A stretch of 50,211 nt of DNA from Candidatus Poseidoniales archaeon. Lineage in GTDB: Archaea > Thermoplasmatota > Poseidoniia > Poseidoniales > Poseidoniaceae. Position 1 is the first letter of the stretch. Each line of letters starts with the position of its first letter. A program made the position numbers and the translations under genes. The stretch is taken from contig QQRY01000014.1 in NCBI GenBank assembly GCA_003602575.1, forward strand, positions 17,163 to 67,373, given 5' to 3'. The notes below the pieces were generated by a model. That model was not told the DNA's origin and made no database searches. It saw only the letters and a program-made list of their open reading frames with translations. Below are positions 1 to 9,407 of this stretch, one piece after another.

Positions 1-470
1 CCCCGGCGATTTCTTTCTCGTAGAGTTAGATTCCCAATCATTCTAGCTCCGTCTTCTTCAGGACGTAATTTGAAATCTTCACGTAGACATTTCGTTACAA
101 TTTCTAAATCTTCAGCCAAATTATTAGATTCATTTTGACTTCCAAATTTGCCTAACCCCCAAGACTCTGAAATATAGTACATTTCTCTCAGAGTCGATGA
201 TTTGCCAGCGTCAATCATCTCTTCGATGAATTCAACGACATACAAGGCCCGAAGCAGTTGCTTTGCAGAACCAAGGCTAGTAGCATCTCGAATCGATCTC
301 TTTTTACCATATTTGTAGACGCCCAACTTCTTATCAAATCCGATATTGGTTTTGGTCCTAACTGGCAAAGTCATCGTAGGCGGCTCTCCATCTACGATTT
401 TATCGTACATTTCCTTGACAACCAAATGCATAGCCTTCTTTGTTTCATCAGTTGTAAATCTTTGAACCAT
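1..470 (-). CDS. top6A: DNA topoisomerase VI subunit A (C-terminus beyond window)
   Basis: Catalytic, DNA-cleaving subunit of type IIB topoisomerase VI, related to Spo11. Only the first 156 codons are in the window; the gene runs off the left edge. The winged-helix (5Y-CAP) motif TLREMYYIS holds the paired tyrosines at residues 98-99, one of which is the expected nucleophile. The following SESWGLGKFGSQNES and the LRERNRRG stretch fit the family. The start codon overlaps the top6B stop by one base (TGATG) and has a strong Shine-Dalgarno sequence, so the two subunits are translationally coupled, as expected for an A2B2 complex. Identity is firm; the remainder cannot be assessed here. Confidence 0.95.
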   Translation of the reverse strand, partial: MVQRFTTDETKKAMHLVVKEMYDKIVDGEPPTMTLPVRTKTNIGFDKKLGVYKYGKKRSIRDATSLGSAKQLLRALYVVEFIEEMIDAGKSSTLREMYYISESWGLGKFGSQNESNNLAEDLEIVTKCLREDFKLRPEEDGARMIGNLTLRERNRR

Positions 471-2587
471 CACAAATCACCTCCAAAAAGAGTACTTTGG
501 CCACTTGGTGGTGGAACTTTCGGCTCTCCAAGAGAAGCAATTATTTCATCCAAATCAATTTCAGGGGCATCAGAATTACCTTGTTCAGTTTCAATAATTT
601 CTGTTTGTTTCTCTTGATTATTACTCTCAAGATTCATATCTTTCATTATCTGTTCTTGTTTTCTTATCTCTTCAAGATATTTTTCATCCATTTTCATTGC
701 GCCAATGACTTCTTGTGAGCCTCGGTAGAATATGTCAGTTTCACTCCAATCACCCTTTTCTAATCCACTAAGGCTGTATGATATTACTACTTGTTCACCA
801 GGCTCTAAAGTTTGTAACTTCCATGCCCAAACCCCCATTGCTTCTTTTCTTCCACCGGTTTCATTTCCAATCATTTTGGCGCCAGATTTTTCAGGCCAGG
901 TTGCCAGAATTGTATATGCTCTTGACCGCGAAGTGTAATTGTATAGAGTAATTGAAACATCGGTATTTTTTGTTTCCTTATTCCAAACAGTACTCGTTTC
1001 TCCAATTACTGCAGACATTATTTTTGTTATTGAGCCGGAAAGATTGGGAATAGGTTTATCAAGAATTTCGGCGGATTTAGCTGCAATCGCTGGTAAAATA
1101 TCATTTATCAACTCAAATTTCTCTTGAGTTTTAGCCATTTTCTTTTTCTTCTCTAAGTGCTTTCTTAGCCCTCTGCCCATTTCCAACATAGCCTTTCTTG
1201 CTTCTTCAATAACTTCCTCATTTTCGGCTAATGCTTCCTTGGCTTCAGAAGTAAATTGGACATTTGTACTAGCAAGATGAACTAAAATTGCTGCAGGCCC
1301 CTTGGGGACTCCCTTAGCACCAGGCTGGTCCAATCCATATTGGCGCCAATCTACACTTTCAATCGCCTTTGTTAGAAGACACCCACCTTGTTGATACATC
1401 AATGGGACACGATTTGCAAATCTTAGTACTTCAACAGCCTTATCGCTTGGCATATCGCCACCAAAAATCAATCCAACTTCAATCTGGTACGGATTCCCCT
1501 GTGAGACATTTGGTGCTCTTGTCATAGTTGTTACGAATCTTGAATCGATTGTTTTGGAAAGTCCTTTTTTGATCAACATTTCTTCGATTGGGGAAAGACA
1601 ATTGGTGGGGGGATTAAGCATTTTTACTGGCTTTCCATTAAACATTCTCTCTCCTTGAAAGGCTTCAAGCAATGCCCTAATATCGTCCGGTTTCATCTGT
1701 TTTGGTTTTATGCTGACATCTAGTTCGGCTGCAGAACACAATTCTTTTGCCGCCCTATTAGAAACTCCAGAAAAGTTCATTCTGAGGAAAACAGACAACC
1801 TTGAATCTGTAGATTCACTGAGCATGCGTTGTAACTGACCTAGTTCAATTCCATGGGGGTGGGGCTTAATCGATTCCACCTTTGTAGGTAATCTTTCAGT
1901 GACTCTAGGCCAATGATGAGTTTCTCCTTCAGGGTCAATAAAATTTATTTCAGCATGAGGGTTTACGATACTTGTCATTCTAAGATATTGCCAAACACTC
2001 TGTCTACCTTTCTGATATTTAGCCTTCAACTGAGTGGTAACTTCCAATCCATGCTGCTTCATAGTTCCATCTTTGAGTTCCCAAAGTTCCCGCCCTTGGT
2101 TACTCTTAACCGCTTTATTTTTCCTGGTATCTAAACCAATATCTACGACCGCGGCAGTTGACTCTGTTGCAATTTTGGAACGAACATGTGTTGGTTTACC
2201 AGTAGTCAACTGGCTGTACATAACAACCCCAGTAATTCCTATTCCTTGTTGACCCCTAGACTGTCTGATGGCATGAAATCGAGAACCGAACAATAATTGT
2301 CCAAACACCTTTTCAATACTTTTTTGTGGAATTCCTGGGCCATTATCCTCAACCTTCAACTCTATGATGTCTTTTTTCAAGTCTAGTTTTTTTATCTGAA
2401 CATTTATTTCCGGAAGAATTCTTGCTTCTTCACAAGCATCAAGTGCATTGTCAACGGCTTCTTTGACAGCGGTAATCAATGATCTTGATAAAGAATCAAA
2501 TCCTAAAAAGTGCTTATTTTTTTCAAAAAATTCAGATATTGCTACTTGTTTTTGATTCGACGCGAGTTTTTGTGCAATTCCAGCCAT
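470..2587 (-). CDS. top6B: DNA topoisomerase VI subunit B (ATPase)
   Basis: ATP-binding subunit of topoisomerase VI, which relaxes and decatenates DNA with subunit A. GHKL ATPase motifs are visible: N-box EAVDNALDACEE (residues 43-54), DNGPGIP (81-87) and GQQGIGI (112-118). H2TH and transducer domains follow, then a C-terminal extension of the beta-sandwich kind seen in longer archaeal Top6B, and a Glu/Gln-rich tail. I chose the ATG at 2587 (705 aa) because GGAGGT lies six bases upstream at 2594-2599; a start 12 codons further upstream lacks this support and adds only a basic Arg/Gly stretch. It is first in the operon with top6A. Confidence 0.96.
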   Translation of the reverse strand: MAGIAQKLASNQKQVAISEFFEKNKHFLGFDSLSRSLITAVKEAVDNALDACEEARILPEINVQIKKLDLKKDIIELKVEDNGPGIPQKSIEKVFGQLLFGSRFHAIRQSRGQQGIGITGVVMYSQLTTGKPTHVRSKIATESTAAVVDIGLDTRKNKAVKSNQGRELWELKDGTMKQHGLEVTTQLKAKYQKGRQSVWQYLRMTSIVNPHAEINFIDPEGETHHWPRVTERLPTKVESIKPHPHGIELGQLQRMLSESTDSRLSVFLRMNFSGVSNRAAKELCSAAELDVSIKPKQMKPDDIRALLEAFQGERMFNGKPVKMLNPPTNCLSPIEEMLIKKGLSKTIDSRFVTTMTRAPNVSQGNPYQIEVGLIFGGDMPSDKAVEVLRFANRVPLMYQQGGCLLTKAIESVDWRQYGLDQPGAKGVPKGPAAILVHLASTNVQFTSEAKEALAENEEVIEEARKAMLEMGRGLRKHLEKKKKMAKTQEKFELINDILPAIAAKSAEILDKPIPNLSGSITKIMSAVIGETSTVWNKETKNTDVSITLYNYTSRSRAYTILATWPEKSGAKMIGNETGGRKEAMGVWAWKLQTLEPGEQVVISYSLSGLEKGDWSETDIFYRGSQEVIGAMKMDEKYLEEIRKQEQIMKDMNLESNNQEKQTEIIETEQGNSDAPEIDLDEIIASLGEPKVPPPSGQSTLFGGDL
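476..484 (-). promoter_or_regulatory. Shine-Dalgarno site of top6A
   Basis: GGAGGTGAT on the minus strand ends five bases before the top6A start codon. It lies inside the last codons of top6B and explains how the downstream subunit is translated from the overlapping TGATG junction. Confidence 0.75.
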
Positions 2588-2716
2588 ACTTAGACCTCCA
2601 CCTCTGGTCCTCCTTCGTCCCAATGACGTCGGGCCAGTAGTGATATTGTTCCTCGCATGTCGACGGTTCTTAATCCTAATACTACTGTAAATCGCTGATA
2701 GCCGATTTCAGGACCT

Positions 2717-3409
2717 TTATTCATTTTCGAATGAAGCTAGGGTATTGGAGATTTTTTTGCTCCTAATCACTAGCCATATTGTCAATAAAAATGAAATCAA
2801 AATACTAATCGTATAACTCGAACCTTTCTCTTTTGTTTCTATTGCTCCTGCAATAACCCTTGTCTGTGAACCCCACCATGCATACATTATTGACGGTACA
2901 ATCATAGCAAAGTTTCCAATAATGTAATCTTTCATCTTTAATTCGGTAGCCCCAAATGCATAGTTTAACACACCGTAAGGGATTATCAAACTCACTCTAG
3001 AGAGTGCAACAGTCTTCCATCTATCACTCGAAATTGCATTTTCTATGCCTTTTAATTTTGGATTTTTATCTAATAATTTTTGAGCGAAAGGATTGAACCA
3101 TTTCTTTGCTAATAGAAATGGAATGATGGCGGCAACCATAGAGCCAATCCAAGCAATTAACACACCGAGTGAGAAACCGAATAGAATTCCAGAAAGATAT
3201 TTGTGGAAACTAGCAGGGATAACTAAGATACCAAAAATAATGTACATTAGAATGAATACTAAAATCCCTATTATCCCTGAATCTGTAAACCAAGATAATT
3301 GTTCTATAACTTGTGTGAGTAAAAATTGTGTTATACTCATCGAAAGAATGATTCCGCCAATAACTATCAGTATTCCCGATGACGCAATTTTCATCTTCAT
3401 TTGAATCAT
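2717..3409 (-). CDS. VTT-domain (TVP38/TMEM64, DedA-like) membrane protein
   Basis: Polytopic membrane protein of the SNARE-associated/VTT superfamily. Hydrophobic segments lie near residues 5-30, 35-60 and 75-100 and in the C-terminal half. The re-entrant loop signature GILFGFSLGVLIAWIGS and the second half (SRVSLIIPYGVLNYAFGA) are typical. Relatives move or scramble lipids, including polyprenyl carriers, but no substrate can be read here. I chose the ATG at 3409, which overlaps the upstream stop as ATGA; a longer reading to 3430 would overlap by 25 bp. It is co-transcribed with the aconitase-family gene, with no obvious functional link. Confidence 0.8.
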   Translation of the reverse strand: MIQMKMKIASSGILIVIGGIILSMSITQFLLTQVIEQLSWFTDSGIIGILVFILMYIIFGILVIPASFHKYLSGILFGFSLGVLIAWIGSMVAAIIPFLLAKKWFNPFAQKLLDKNPKLKGIENAISSDRWKTVALSRVSLIIPYGVLNYAFGATELKMKDYIIGNFAMIVPSIMYAWWGSQTRVIAGAIETKEKGSSYTISILISFLLTIWLVIRSKKISNTLASFENE

Positions 3410-5424
3410 CCAAACAGGCTTTCCTGCCATGACGTTATGACTCCGGTGAATGCAGATGCTGCTACAGTCAAAGGGCTTGCCAAGTATAGTTTACCGGGTC
3501 CTGAACGACCTTGAAAATTCCTATTGATTGCCGAAACACTGACTTGGTCCGGGTTTGTTGAAACGCCAGGGCCAGCTCCTATACAAGCACCACATCCCGG
3601 GTCGATTAGTTTGACACCTACTCTTTCGAATAGGTCATGCCATCCTTTTCTCTCTGCTAATGCTTTGACTATCCCTGAGCCATATTGGATAAAGAATTCA
3701 ACTCCATCATGTACCTTAAGGCCAGCATTTTCAGCCGCTTGACACACTTCTGCATAGTAAGCGATGTCATCTTCCTTTCCTGCAGTACAAGACCCACCAT
3801 ATGCAATATCTACTTTGACACTTCCAATTTCGGAGATATATGCTCCGTTAGTTGGATCGCTCGGTATTCCTTTGTCAGGATTTCCGGGGTGTGCTACCAT
3901 CGGTTTGATTTGGTCAAGGTCGATAAAATGAACTCCACCATCGTATACAGCACCCTCATCTGGAGATACGCTCATAGTTTTCTGTTGTTCGATATCTAGG
4001 TTAGGCTGTGATTTTTTCATCCAGTCATATAGAGAACTATCAGCTTCACAAATACCGGTTCTTCCTGAACATTCAGTCGCCATATTACAGAGAGTTGCTC
4101 TTTCATCTATTGACAAACTAGAAAGTCCCGAACCACCAAATTCCATACTTCTATTCAAAGTCAGTTCCTTTCTTGCATGGTCTGCAAGAATATACAGAAT
4201 AACGTCCTTTGCAGTGCACCCATGGGCTAAGTTGCCGGTCAATTCAAATCGAATCGACTCAGGGACTTTTACGAAAGTAAATCCAGAACTGATTAAATTC
4301 GCATACTCTGTTGCACCAACTCCCCATGTAAGTGCGTTTGACGCTCCACCCATACAAGTATGGGAATCAGTTGCTTGAATAAAATCTCCAATTTCAATAA
4401 ATTCCTCTCTGGCTACTTGGTGACAAATACCCGGTGAAACACCGTCTACTGCGGAATAATCTCGTACGCCTGCATGCTTTTGGAAAATATTTTGCAAGTC
4501 CCTAAGAGTTTGAACTTTATGCATGAATGGGACGAATTTAGGGTTATGATGAGCATACAGCAAGTGGTCTTCAAAAACAGCATATTTATCGGGATTAGGC
4601 AGACTATATTCTGCCCCATATTCTTCTTTTAAGAAAGTGTGAACTTGTGCTGTAGTAAATTCATGAGAATAGCCTCCTTGAACTTGAGCGATTACTGGAT
4701 CATTTGGTTTTACACATTGTCCTTGACTTTGTCCAACTAAGTTTCGAGCAATAATTTTCTCCGCCATGTTCATCGGGCGAGCAGTTGTTTCTATTGGTGG
4801 TAGTACAAATTCCTCATTCTGCAAGGCTTTAGCGAATGGAAATAACCCTCCCTTTTCAAGAACCAATTTTGTTACATTATCGTATTTAGTTGTAAATTCC
4901 TCTAGAGGTATTTCTTCCCCATCTTGTAATCTTTCAAGCATGGAATAATCTCCCATCAATTGACCGAGATTGATATTATTTCTTTCATGAATTGGAGCAA
5001 ATGATGATGCTACGACTATATTTATTCCAGCCCAACGTTCGCACTGTGCCGCAGTTTCTCTACTTGAACCAGTTCCTTTTCTTTGACCAGACACTATGAC
5101 TTCGAAGTTCCCTTCAATCAAAGCATTCTCCCTAAATACACGTAATCCATTATGTTTCAAGCCAGCATAAGCATTTTTTGCAATTTCAGAAGGTTCGTGG
5201 TCAAAGCATACCCAGGCAGGAGTCATTACATCTGTATTGATGTCATCGAGTAAATCATTAGGGTCAATATCCTTCATTTTGAGGTTTAGACCTTCATATA
5301 ATTGTTTTTTAATAAGGTCTAGATCCTTAGTGAGAAATAGTACGCGCTTATCTTTTGCCAGCGCAACTTTTTGGGGAGGCCAATTTTCACGCATAGCAAC
5401 CAATCTTCGGCATAAAGCAACCAT
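3406..5424 (-). CDS. Aconitase / isopropylmalate dehydratase family hydro-lyase, swivel domain first
   Basis: A 4Fe-4S hydro-lyase of the aconitase superfamily, 672 aa. The swivel (LeuD-like) domain is N-terminal, with the substrate-arginine loop SGQRKGTGSSRE at 112-123. The LeuC-like catalytic part follows, with TDSHTCMGG near 352-360. Predicted cluster ligands are Cys546 (GGSCTAGKEDD) and Cys611/Cys614 (DPGCGACIGAG). Standard AcnA and LeuC carry the swivel at the C-terminus or as a separate subunit; AcnB has it before the catalytic domains but with a HEAT-like domain in front, which is absent here. The GSCTNGR-type motif reads GSCTAGKED. The substrate (citrate, isopropylmalate or another hydroxyacid) cannot be decided. 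No strong SD site; it faces TFB across a 192-bp divergent gap. Confidence 0.85.
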   Translation of the reverse strand: MVALCRRLVAMRENWPPQKVALAKDKRVLFLTKDLDLIKKQLYEGLNLKMKDIDPNDLLDDINTDVMTPAWVCFDHEPSEIAKNAYAGLKHNGLRVFRENALIEGNFEVIVSGQRKGTGSSRETAAQCERWAGINIVVASSFAPIHERNNINLGQLMGDYSMLERLQDGEEIPLEEFTTKYDNVTKLVLEKGGLFPFAKALQNEEFVLPPIETTARPMNMAEKIIARNLVGQSQGQCVKPNDPVIAQVQGGYSHEFTTAQVHTFLKEEYGAEYSLPNPDKYAVFEDHLLYAHHNPKFVPFMHKVQTLRDLQNIFQKHAGVRDYSAVDGVSPGICHQVAREEFIEIGDFIQATDSHTCMGGASNALTWGVGATEYANLISSGFTFVKVPESIRFELTGNLAHGCTAKDVILYILADHARKELTLNRSMEFGGSGLSSLSIDERATLCNMATECSGRTGICEADSSLYDWMKKSQPNLDIEQQKTMSVSPDEGAVYDGGVHFIDLDQIKPMVAHPGNPDKGIPSDPTNGAYISEIGSVKVDIAYGGSCTAGKEDDIAYYAEVCQAAENAGLKVHDGVEFFIQYGSGIVKALAERKGWHDLFERVGVKLIDPGCGACIGAGPGVSTNPDQVSVSAINRNFQGRSGPGKLYLASPLTVAASAFTGVITSWQESLFG

Positions 5425-5578
5425 GTATAACCGTTCTTCCTTGATTTATAAATGAAAAAAATAAAATCCTATTTTATATTTGAGCCAGTTAAGTAATTTC
5501 ATTAACGATTGAACTTTTTTGTAGGATATACTTTTACGCAATCTTCATATAAGTTCGTCTAAGGGGTTAAGAGTGTTG

Positions 5579-5592
5579 CCCTAAATATAGGG
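5579..5592. promoter_or_regulatory. Inverted repeat with AT core upstream of TFB
   Basis: CCCTAAATATAGGG has perfect 5-bp arms (CCCTA/TAGGG) around an AATA centre. The AT core lies about 28-32 bp before the TFB start codon, where an archaeal TATA box would sit for a leaderless message. It could be a TATA element, an operator overlapping it, or chance. A second TATA-like stretch (CATATAAG) is at about 5546-5553. The 5425-5616 gap between the divergent genes contains no other structure I can name. Confidence 0.4.
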
Positions 5593-5599
5593 TGATTTA

Positions 5600-5638
5600 A
5601 TGAGAGAGGGAATAATATGGATGAACAACAACAAGTAG
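5600..5638 (+). other. Possible 12-codon upstream ORF overlapping the TFB start
   Basis: ATG at 5600 opens a 12-residue frame ([12 protein letters not shown]) ending with TAG at 5636-5638, past the TFB start at 5617 in another frame. It is preceded by GGTGAT three bases upstream, the same motif and spacing seen before other starts in this window. If translated it would compete with or couple to TFB initiation. If the message starts near 5612-5617 it would not be transcribed. Confidence 0.25.
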
Positions 5639-6546
5639 AAGATATTGTAAAATGCAGTGACTGTGGAAGTAGAAATTTGACACGAGACGAAACACGTGGT
5701 GAAGTCGTCTGTGATGACTGTGGTTTGGTTTTAGAAGATAACGTAATCGATCAAGGAGCAGAATGGAGAGTATTCTCTCCTGAACAAGGTGACCAAAGAG
5801 CTCGTACCGGTGCACCTATGACTGTGATGCTTCACGACAAAGGTTTGTCAACCGATATTGACTGGCAAAACAAAGATTATTCTGGGAAAACAATTAACTC
5901 AAGATATAGATCTCAATTCTATCGAATGAGAAAGTGGCAGAAGAGAAGCCGTGTTTCCAATGCTACCGAGAGAAATCTAGCAATGGCTTTAGCTGAGTTA
6001 GATAGAATGGCAAGTCGTTTAGAATTACCAAAATCCGTTAGAGAAGCAGCGGCTGTGAATTACAAAAAGGCAGTAGATAAGAGATTGATCCGCGGTCGTT
6101 CCATAGAAGGGGTTGCAGCAGCATCTCTATACGCAGCATGTAGGCAATGTGGAGTCCCAAGAACTCTAGATGAAATAGGACAAGCATCTCGTACTGGCAG
6201 AAAAGAAATCGGTCGAACATACAGATTCATGGTTAGAGAACTAAAGATGAAGATTATGCCAACAGGTCCAGAAGATTATATCTCAAGATTCTGTTCTGGT
6301 TTAGGCTTAGATGCTGAAGTTGAAGCTAAGGCATATGAATTGATCAAGGCAGCACAAGAAAAAGAATTGACAAGTGGAAGAGGGCCAACAGGAATTGCAG
6401 CCTCAATTATTTACATTGCATCTGTTTTGTGCGGTAAGAGAAGAACACAAAGAGAGGTTGCTGAAGTTGCTGGAGTAACAGAGGTAACAATCAGAAACCG
6501 TTACAAGGAATTGATTCAAAATCTAAACATTGAATTAGATATTTGA
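5617..6546 (+). CDS. tfb: Transcription initiation factor B (TFB)
   Basis: Archaeal TFIIB homologue that bridges TBP bound at the TATA box to RNA polymerase; 309 aa, normal length. The N-terminal zinc ribbon has Cys13, Cys16, Cys32 and Cys35. A B-reader/linker region follows ([19 protein letters not shown]), then two cyclin-fold repeats (about 105-195 and 205-300), the second with a C-terminal helix-turn-helix ([21 protein letters not shown]). The start has GAGGG six bases upstream. The stop overlaps the start of the next gene as TTGA, suggesting coupling to the HEAT-like protein. Upstream is an inverted repeat that could allow self-regulation. Confidence 0.97.
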   Translation: MDEQQQVEDIVKCSDCGSRNLTRDETRGEVVCDDCGLVLEDNVIDQGAEWRVFSPEQGDQRARTGAPMTVMLHDKGLSTDIDWQNKDYSGKTINSRYRSQFYRMRKWQKRSRVSNATERNLAMALAELDRMASRLELPKSVREAAAVNYKKAVDKRLIRGRSIEGVAAASLYAACRQCGVPRTLDEIGQASRTGRKEIGRTYRFMVRELKMKIMPTGPEDYISRFCSGLGLDAEVEAKAYELIKAAQEKELTSGRGPTGIAASIIYIASVLCGKRRTQREVAEVAGVTEVTIRNRYKELIQNLNIELDI

Positions 6547-8060
6547 GTATTAATTCAAAGATTTCCGTTGGTGTTCAGTTTATGGGCAAGAGCAGGGCTA
6601 GGCTATCGCAAATAACATTTGAGAGCGTAGCAACATTACTCGTGGAAGCTTTGGAAAGAGGCACCCAATCTTGGCCTTTACCCAATCCTCCAATTATCGA
6701 TAGCGATTTCCCACCAATACATCCAATTTCTCCTCAAGATGTCATTGAGCAAGGCTTGGGATTACTTCATTCAGATAAGGGGATGTTTGACTCAAAACTT
6801 AATTCTGTAGTTGACTTGATAGTTCCTCACAGAATGAATCTTACAGATGATCCGTTTGAAGTTCATCAGAAATGGTTGTCCAAAAGAGTCGGTGCAGTTT
6901 CTGAGAGAATGGTTTTCTTAATTGCTACTGAATGGCTTGCTCAATCTCTTGATCCTATTGCACCCAATAGCGATAGATGGTGGGTTAGTTTGTGCTTAAT
7001 CAATGGGATGTCAACAGTTCCAAGAGGACAACCAGTTCACCAAGGATATCATTTGTTAGAATCAATCGCTCTTGCTGAAAGACCGGGAACATGGCATACT
7101 CAGCCGGAATCAGGGCCTCAAAATGTAGATTGGAATCCACACGCAAAAGTACCAAGAGTGACTAGCGTTGTCGCTCATCAAGAAGGTATAAAATCAGCTA
7201 TATGGCTTCTTGAAAAACTTGAGCAAGGTAATGATGACCGTAGGGAGTTGTTGGTCGAATGGACAAGACTACTGTTGGAAAGGCCAGCATTGATAGAATC
7301 TCTAAGACTTCCTGAAATACTGATGCGTAGAGCCCTTGATTCATCAGTAGAAGTAGCTGTAAAAATAACATTATGTTTGGCAAAATTAACCGACTATAAT
7401 CGAGATATGGGACTAGCTTTGAGCCAGAGGCTTGCCCAACGAGAAGAAGTGGAAGTTAGGCGTGCAATGGCAGATGTGCTTACGAGATTATTCCGTCGCC
7501 TTTCTTCAGATGCTTTGCCTTTTTTTGAGAAAATGCTAGAAGATGATGATGAGATAGTTCTTGCCGCAGCAAGTTCTACAGTTGGAGATTTGAAATTTTT
7601 CAATACTGAACTTTGGGCTGATAAAATGTTAGAATTAAGCCAGCACAGATTACCATTAATTAGAAGAAATTTAGTTCAAGGACTTAGAGATTATATCGAG
7701 ATGTTCCCAGAAGATGATAGAAATATACTGCCTCTCTTATGGCAAGATGGTGATGAAGTAGTAAGGACTCGAATGAGGGAACTACTAATTCGTATGGAAG
7801 AGGTTTCATCTGAACATTTCTCGGGTAGGATAACTGATTTACATGAGAAAAAGTGTTCACTAGAACCATTGTGGGAACAACTTAGACTTAGACGTCCAAA
7901 AAGAGCAGAAATCTGGATCGAATGGCTATCCAACGGCGGAGAACTGCCAACAGTAGTGGTATCTGAGAGACATAAGAGTACCATGGAAGCACCATCAGAA
8001 CTTCCTGAACTTGGAGATGCACTTGAAACACTAGACCAAGAATTAGGCTTCTTAGACTAA
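6543..8060 (+). CDS. Unrecognised alpha-solenoid (HEAT-like) protein coupled to TFB
   Basis: 505-aa soluble protein without a known catalytic motif. From about residue 240 to 430 it is built of amphipathic helix pairs resembling HEAT/armadillo repeats, for example the segments around [44 protein letters not shown] and [15 protein letters not shown]. The N-terminal third is Trp/Pro-rich and unrecognised. The TTG start at 6543 overlaps the TFB stop by four bases; an in-frame ATG at 6582 is the alternative and neither has a good SD site. Coupling to TFB suggests a protein-binding scaffold acting with transcription, but that is inference only. It ends directly against a convergent gene. Confidence 0.6.
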   Translation: MSINSKISVGVQFMGKSRARLSQITFESVATLLVEALERGTQSWPLPNPPIIDSDFPPIHPISPQDVIEQGLGLLHSDKGMFDSKLNSVVDLIVPHRMNLTDDPFEVHQKWLSKRVGAVSERMVFLIATEWLAQSLDPIAPNSDRWWVSLCLINGMSTVPRGQPVHQGYHLLESIALAERPGTWHTQPESGPQNVDWNPHAKVPRVTSVVAHQEGIKSAIWLLEKLEQGNDDRRELLVEWTRLLLERPALIESLRLPEILMRRALDSSVEVAVKITLCLAKLTDYNRDMGLALSQRLAQREEVEVRRAMADVLTRLFRRLSSDALPFFEKMLEDDDEIVLAAASSTVGDLKFFNTELWADKMLELSQHRLPLIRRNLVQGLRDYIEMFPEDDRNILPLLWQDGDEVVRTRMRELLIRMEEVSSEHFSGRITDLHEKKCSLEPLWEQLRLRRPKRAEIWIEWLSNGGELPTVVVSERHKSTMEAPSELPELGDALETLDQELGFLD

Positions 8061-8489
8061 TTATTCTTGTTCCATCGCTTGATTATCAGATAGTGGCCCA
8101 TTAACAACTAGCCAAACATAGGAAGCGTTCAAAACAGAAAGGGAGCCAATAAGCATTACAATCATCCCAGTTGTTTCAGGTAAATATTTGTCAATCTCAA
8201 AACGATTAATTAAAAATACAAATGTATAGCAAATAATTCCAAAAACCATCACATATAGCCAACTTTTCTCTGGTTTTTTCCAAATTTTAATTATTGGAAT
8301 CAGCCCTTTTCTGGCAAAGGTAAATCGAAACCAAGAAACATATAGGCACCCGACTCCAATTAATCCAATAACACCTCTAGTGAATGAGCGAGAATCCCAG
8401 GGGCCTTCAGGAGCGAGGTCAAAGAATGTTTGAATTACGCAAACACCTCCAATCAAGGCTAGATTCAACCACTTGATATCTTCGCCCAT
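8061..8489 (-). CDS. Four-helix membrane protein of unknown function
   Basis: 142-aa protein with four predicted membrane segments at about residues 8-26, 38-57, 78-97 and 107-129, and short acidic ends. A basic cytosolic-type loop (FARKGLIPIIKIWKKPEKS) lies between helices two and three. I recognise no family. It is transcribed toward the HEAT-like gene, their stop codons abutting, and away from the nucleotidyltransferase gene, whose start is close enough that the promoters probably overlap. Confidence 0.55.
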   Translation of the reverse strand: MGEDIKWLNLALIGGVCVIQTFFDLAPEGPWDSRSFTRGVIGLIGVGCLYVSWFRFTFARKGLIPIIKIWKKPEKSWLYVMVFGIICYTFVFLINRFEIDKYLPETTGMIVMLIGSLSVLNASYVWLVVNGPLSDNQAMEQE

Positions 8490-8540
8490 GGTAAGGCATG
8501 ATGGGTTATGCTTGAAAGCATGTGCCCATTAGCACGAGTT

Positions 8541-9407
8541 ATGGCGGCAGTTGAAGATGCTTTGATTGTAGCCGGTGGACTTGGAACTAGGATGTATCCA
8601 GTAAGCGCTTTTCTGTCCAAAGAATCGCTTCCATTAATCGACATCCCTGTACTGATTCATTTAGCGCACGAGGCTAAAGCAGCAGGAGTTAAACGAATAC
8701 ACATAATATCATCGCCAAATAAGGATTTATCTCCACTTCTAAAAGACATTAGAGACTTACATTCTAACAGGCCCGAACTCGATGAAAAATTATTTTCTTC
8801 ATTTAGTGATATTGAAATTAAAGTACACATACAACAACAACAATTAGGACTAGGAGACGCGATATCTTGTGCTTTAGATGAGATAAATGGTCCTTTTTTA
8901 GTTCTTTTAGGAGATAATGTAATTTTAGATAACCATGCATCAACAAAAGATTTCACTCCCTCTAATGCAAGTAAAATTTTAGTCCAATGTTATGAAGAAA
9001 ACAATCTACCTTGCGGCGCTATTTTACCTGTAAAACAAGAAGATGTATGCAAGTATGGAGTTGTTGAGTTAGACGGCGACAGAGTCACAAAAGTTGTAGA
9101 GAAACCTAGTGTAAAAGATGCGCCTTCTAATCTAGTATTATGCGGAAGATATCTATTTACTTCAGATGCTCGAGACTTATTGGAAAATGTTTACACTGCT
9201 GAGAAATATGGCGAATTACAATCGATTAAATTACAAAATCATTGGATGAATGGGAAAGGATTCATTGGCGTAAGGTTAGAAGGTTTTAGCTGGTATGATT
9301 CAGGTAATCCATATTCATGGCTACAAGCCCAAGTAGACCACGCTCTTCAAAGGCCCGATTTTTCAGATGATTTTCGAAACTGGTTAGAATCTAGATTGAA
9401 CACATAA
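8541..9407 (+). CDS. Sugar-1-phosphate nucleotidyltransferase (GalU/RfbA-like)
   Basis: Makes an NDP-sugar from NTP and a sugar 1-phosphate; the likely substrate is glucose 1-phosphate with UTP or dTTP. The signature AGGLGTRMYPVSAFLSKESL near the N-terminus matches the nucleotide-binding loop and catalytic Lys of UTP--glucose-1-phosphate uridylyltransferases. The metal/substrate part LVLLGDNVI, the GVVELDGDRVTKVVEKP segment and WYDSGNPYSW also fit. ATG 8541 (289 aa) starts just before the first strand; an ATG at 8508 adds 11 residues the family does not need. Together with the two UDP-sugar dehydrogenases in this window it could supply UDP-glucose for surface glycans. Confidence 0.82.
   Translation: MAAVEDALIVAGGLGTRMYPVSAFLSKESLPLIDIPVLIHLAHEAKAAGVKRIHIISSPNKDLSPLLKDIRDLHSNRPELDEKLFSSFSDIEIKVHIQQQQLGLGDAISCALDEINGPFLVLLGDNVILDNHASTKDFTPSNASKILVQCYEENNLPCGAILPVKQEDVCKYGVVELDGDRVTKVVEKPSVKDAPSNLVLCGRYLFTSDARDLLENVYTAEKYGELQSIKLQNHWMNGKGFIGVRLEGFSWYDSGNPYSWLQAQVDHALQRPDFSDDFRNWLESRLNT

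Noticed and set aside
258-617. A 119-codon plus-strand frame across the top6A/top6B junction
   Set aside because: Antisense to two well-supported genes; the residues show no family pattern.
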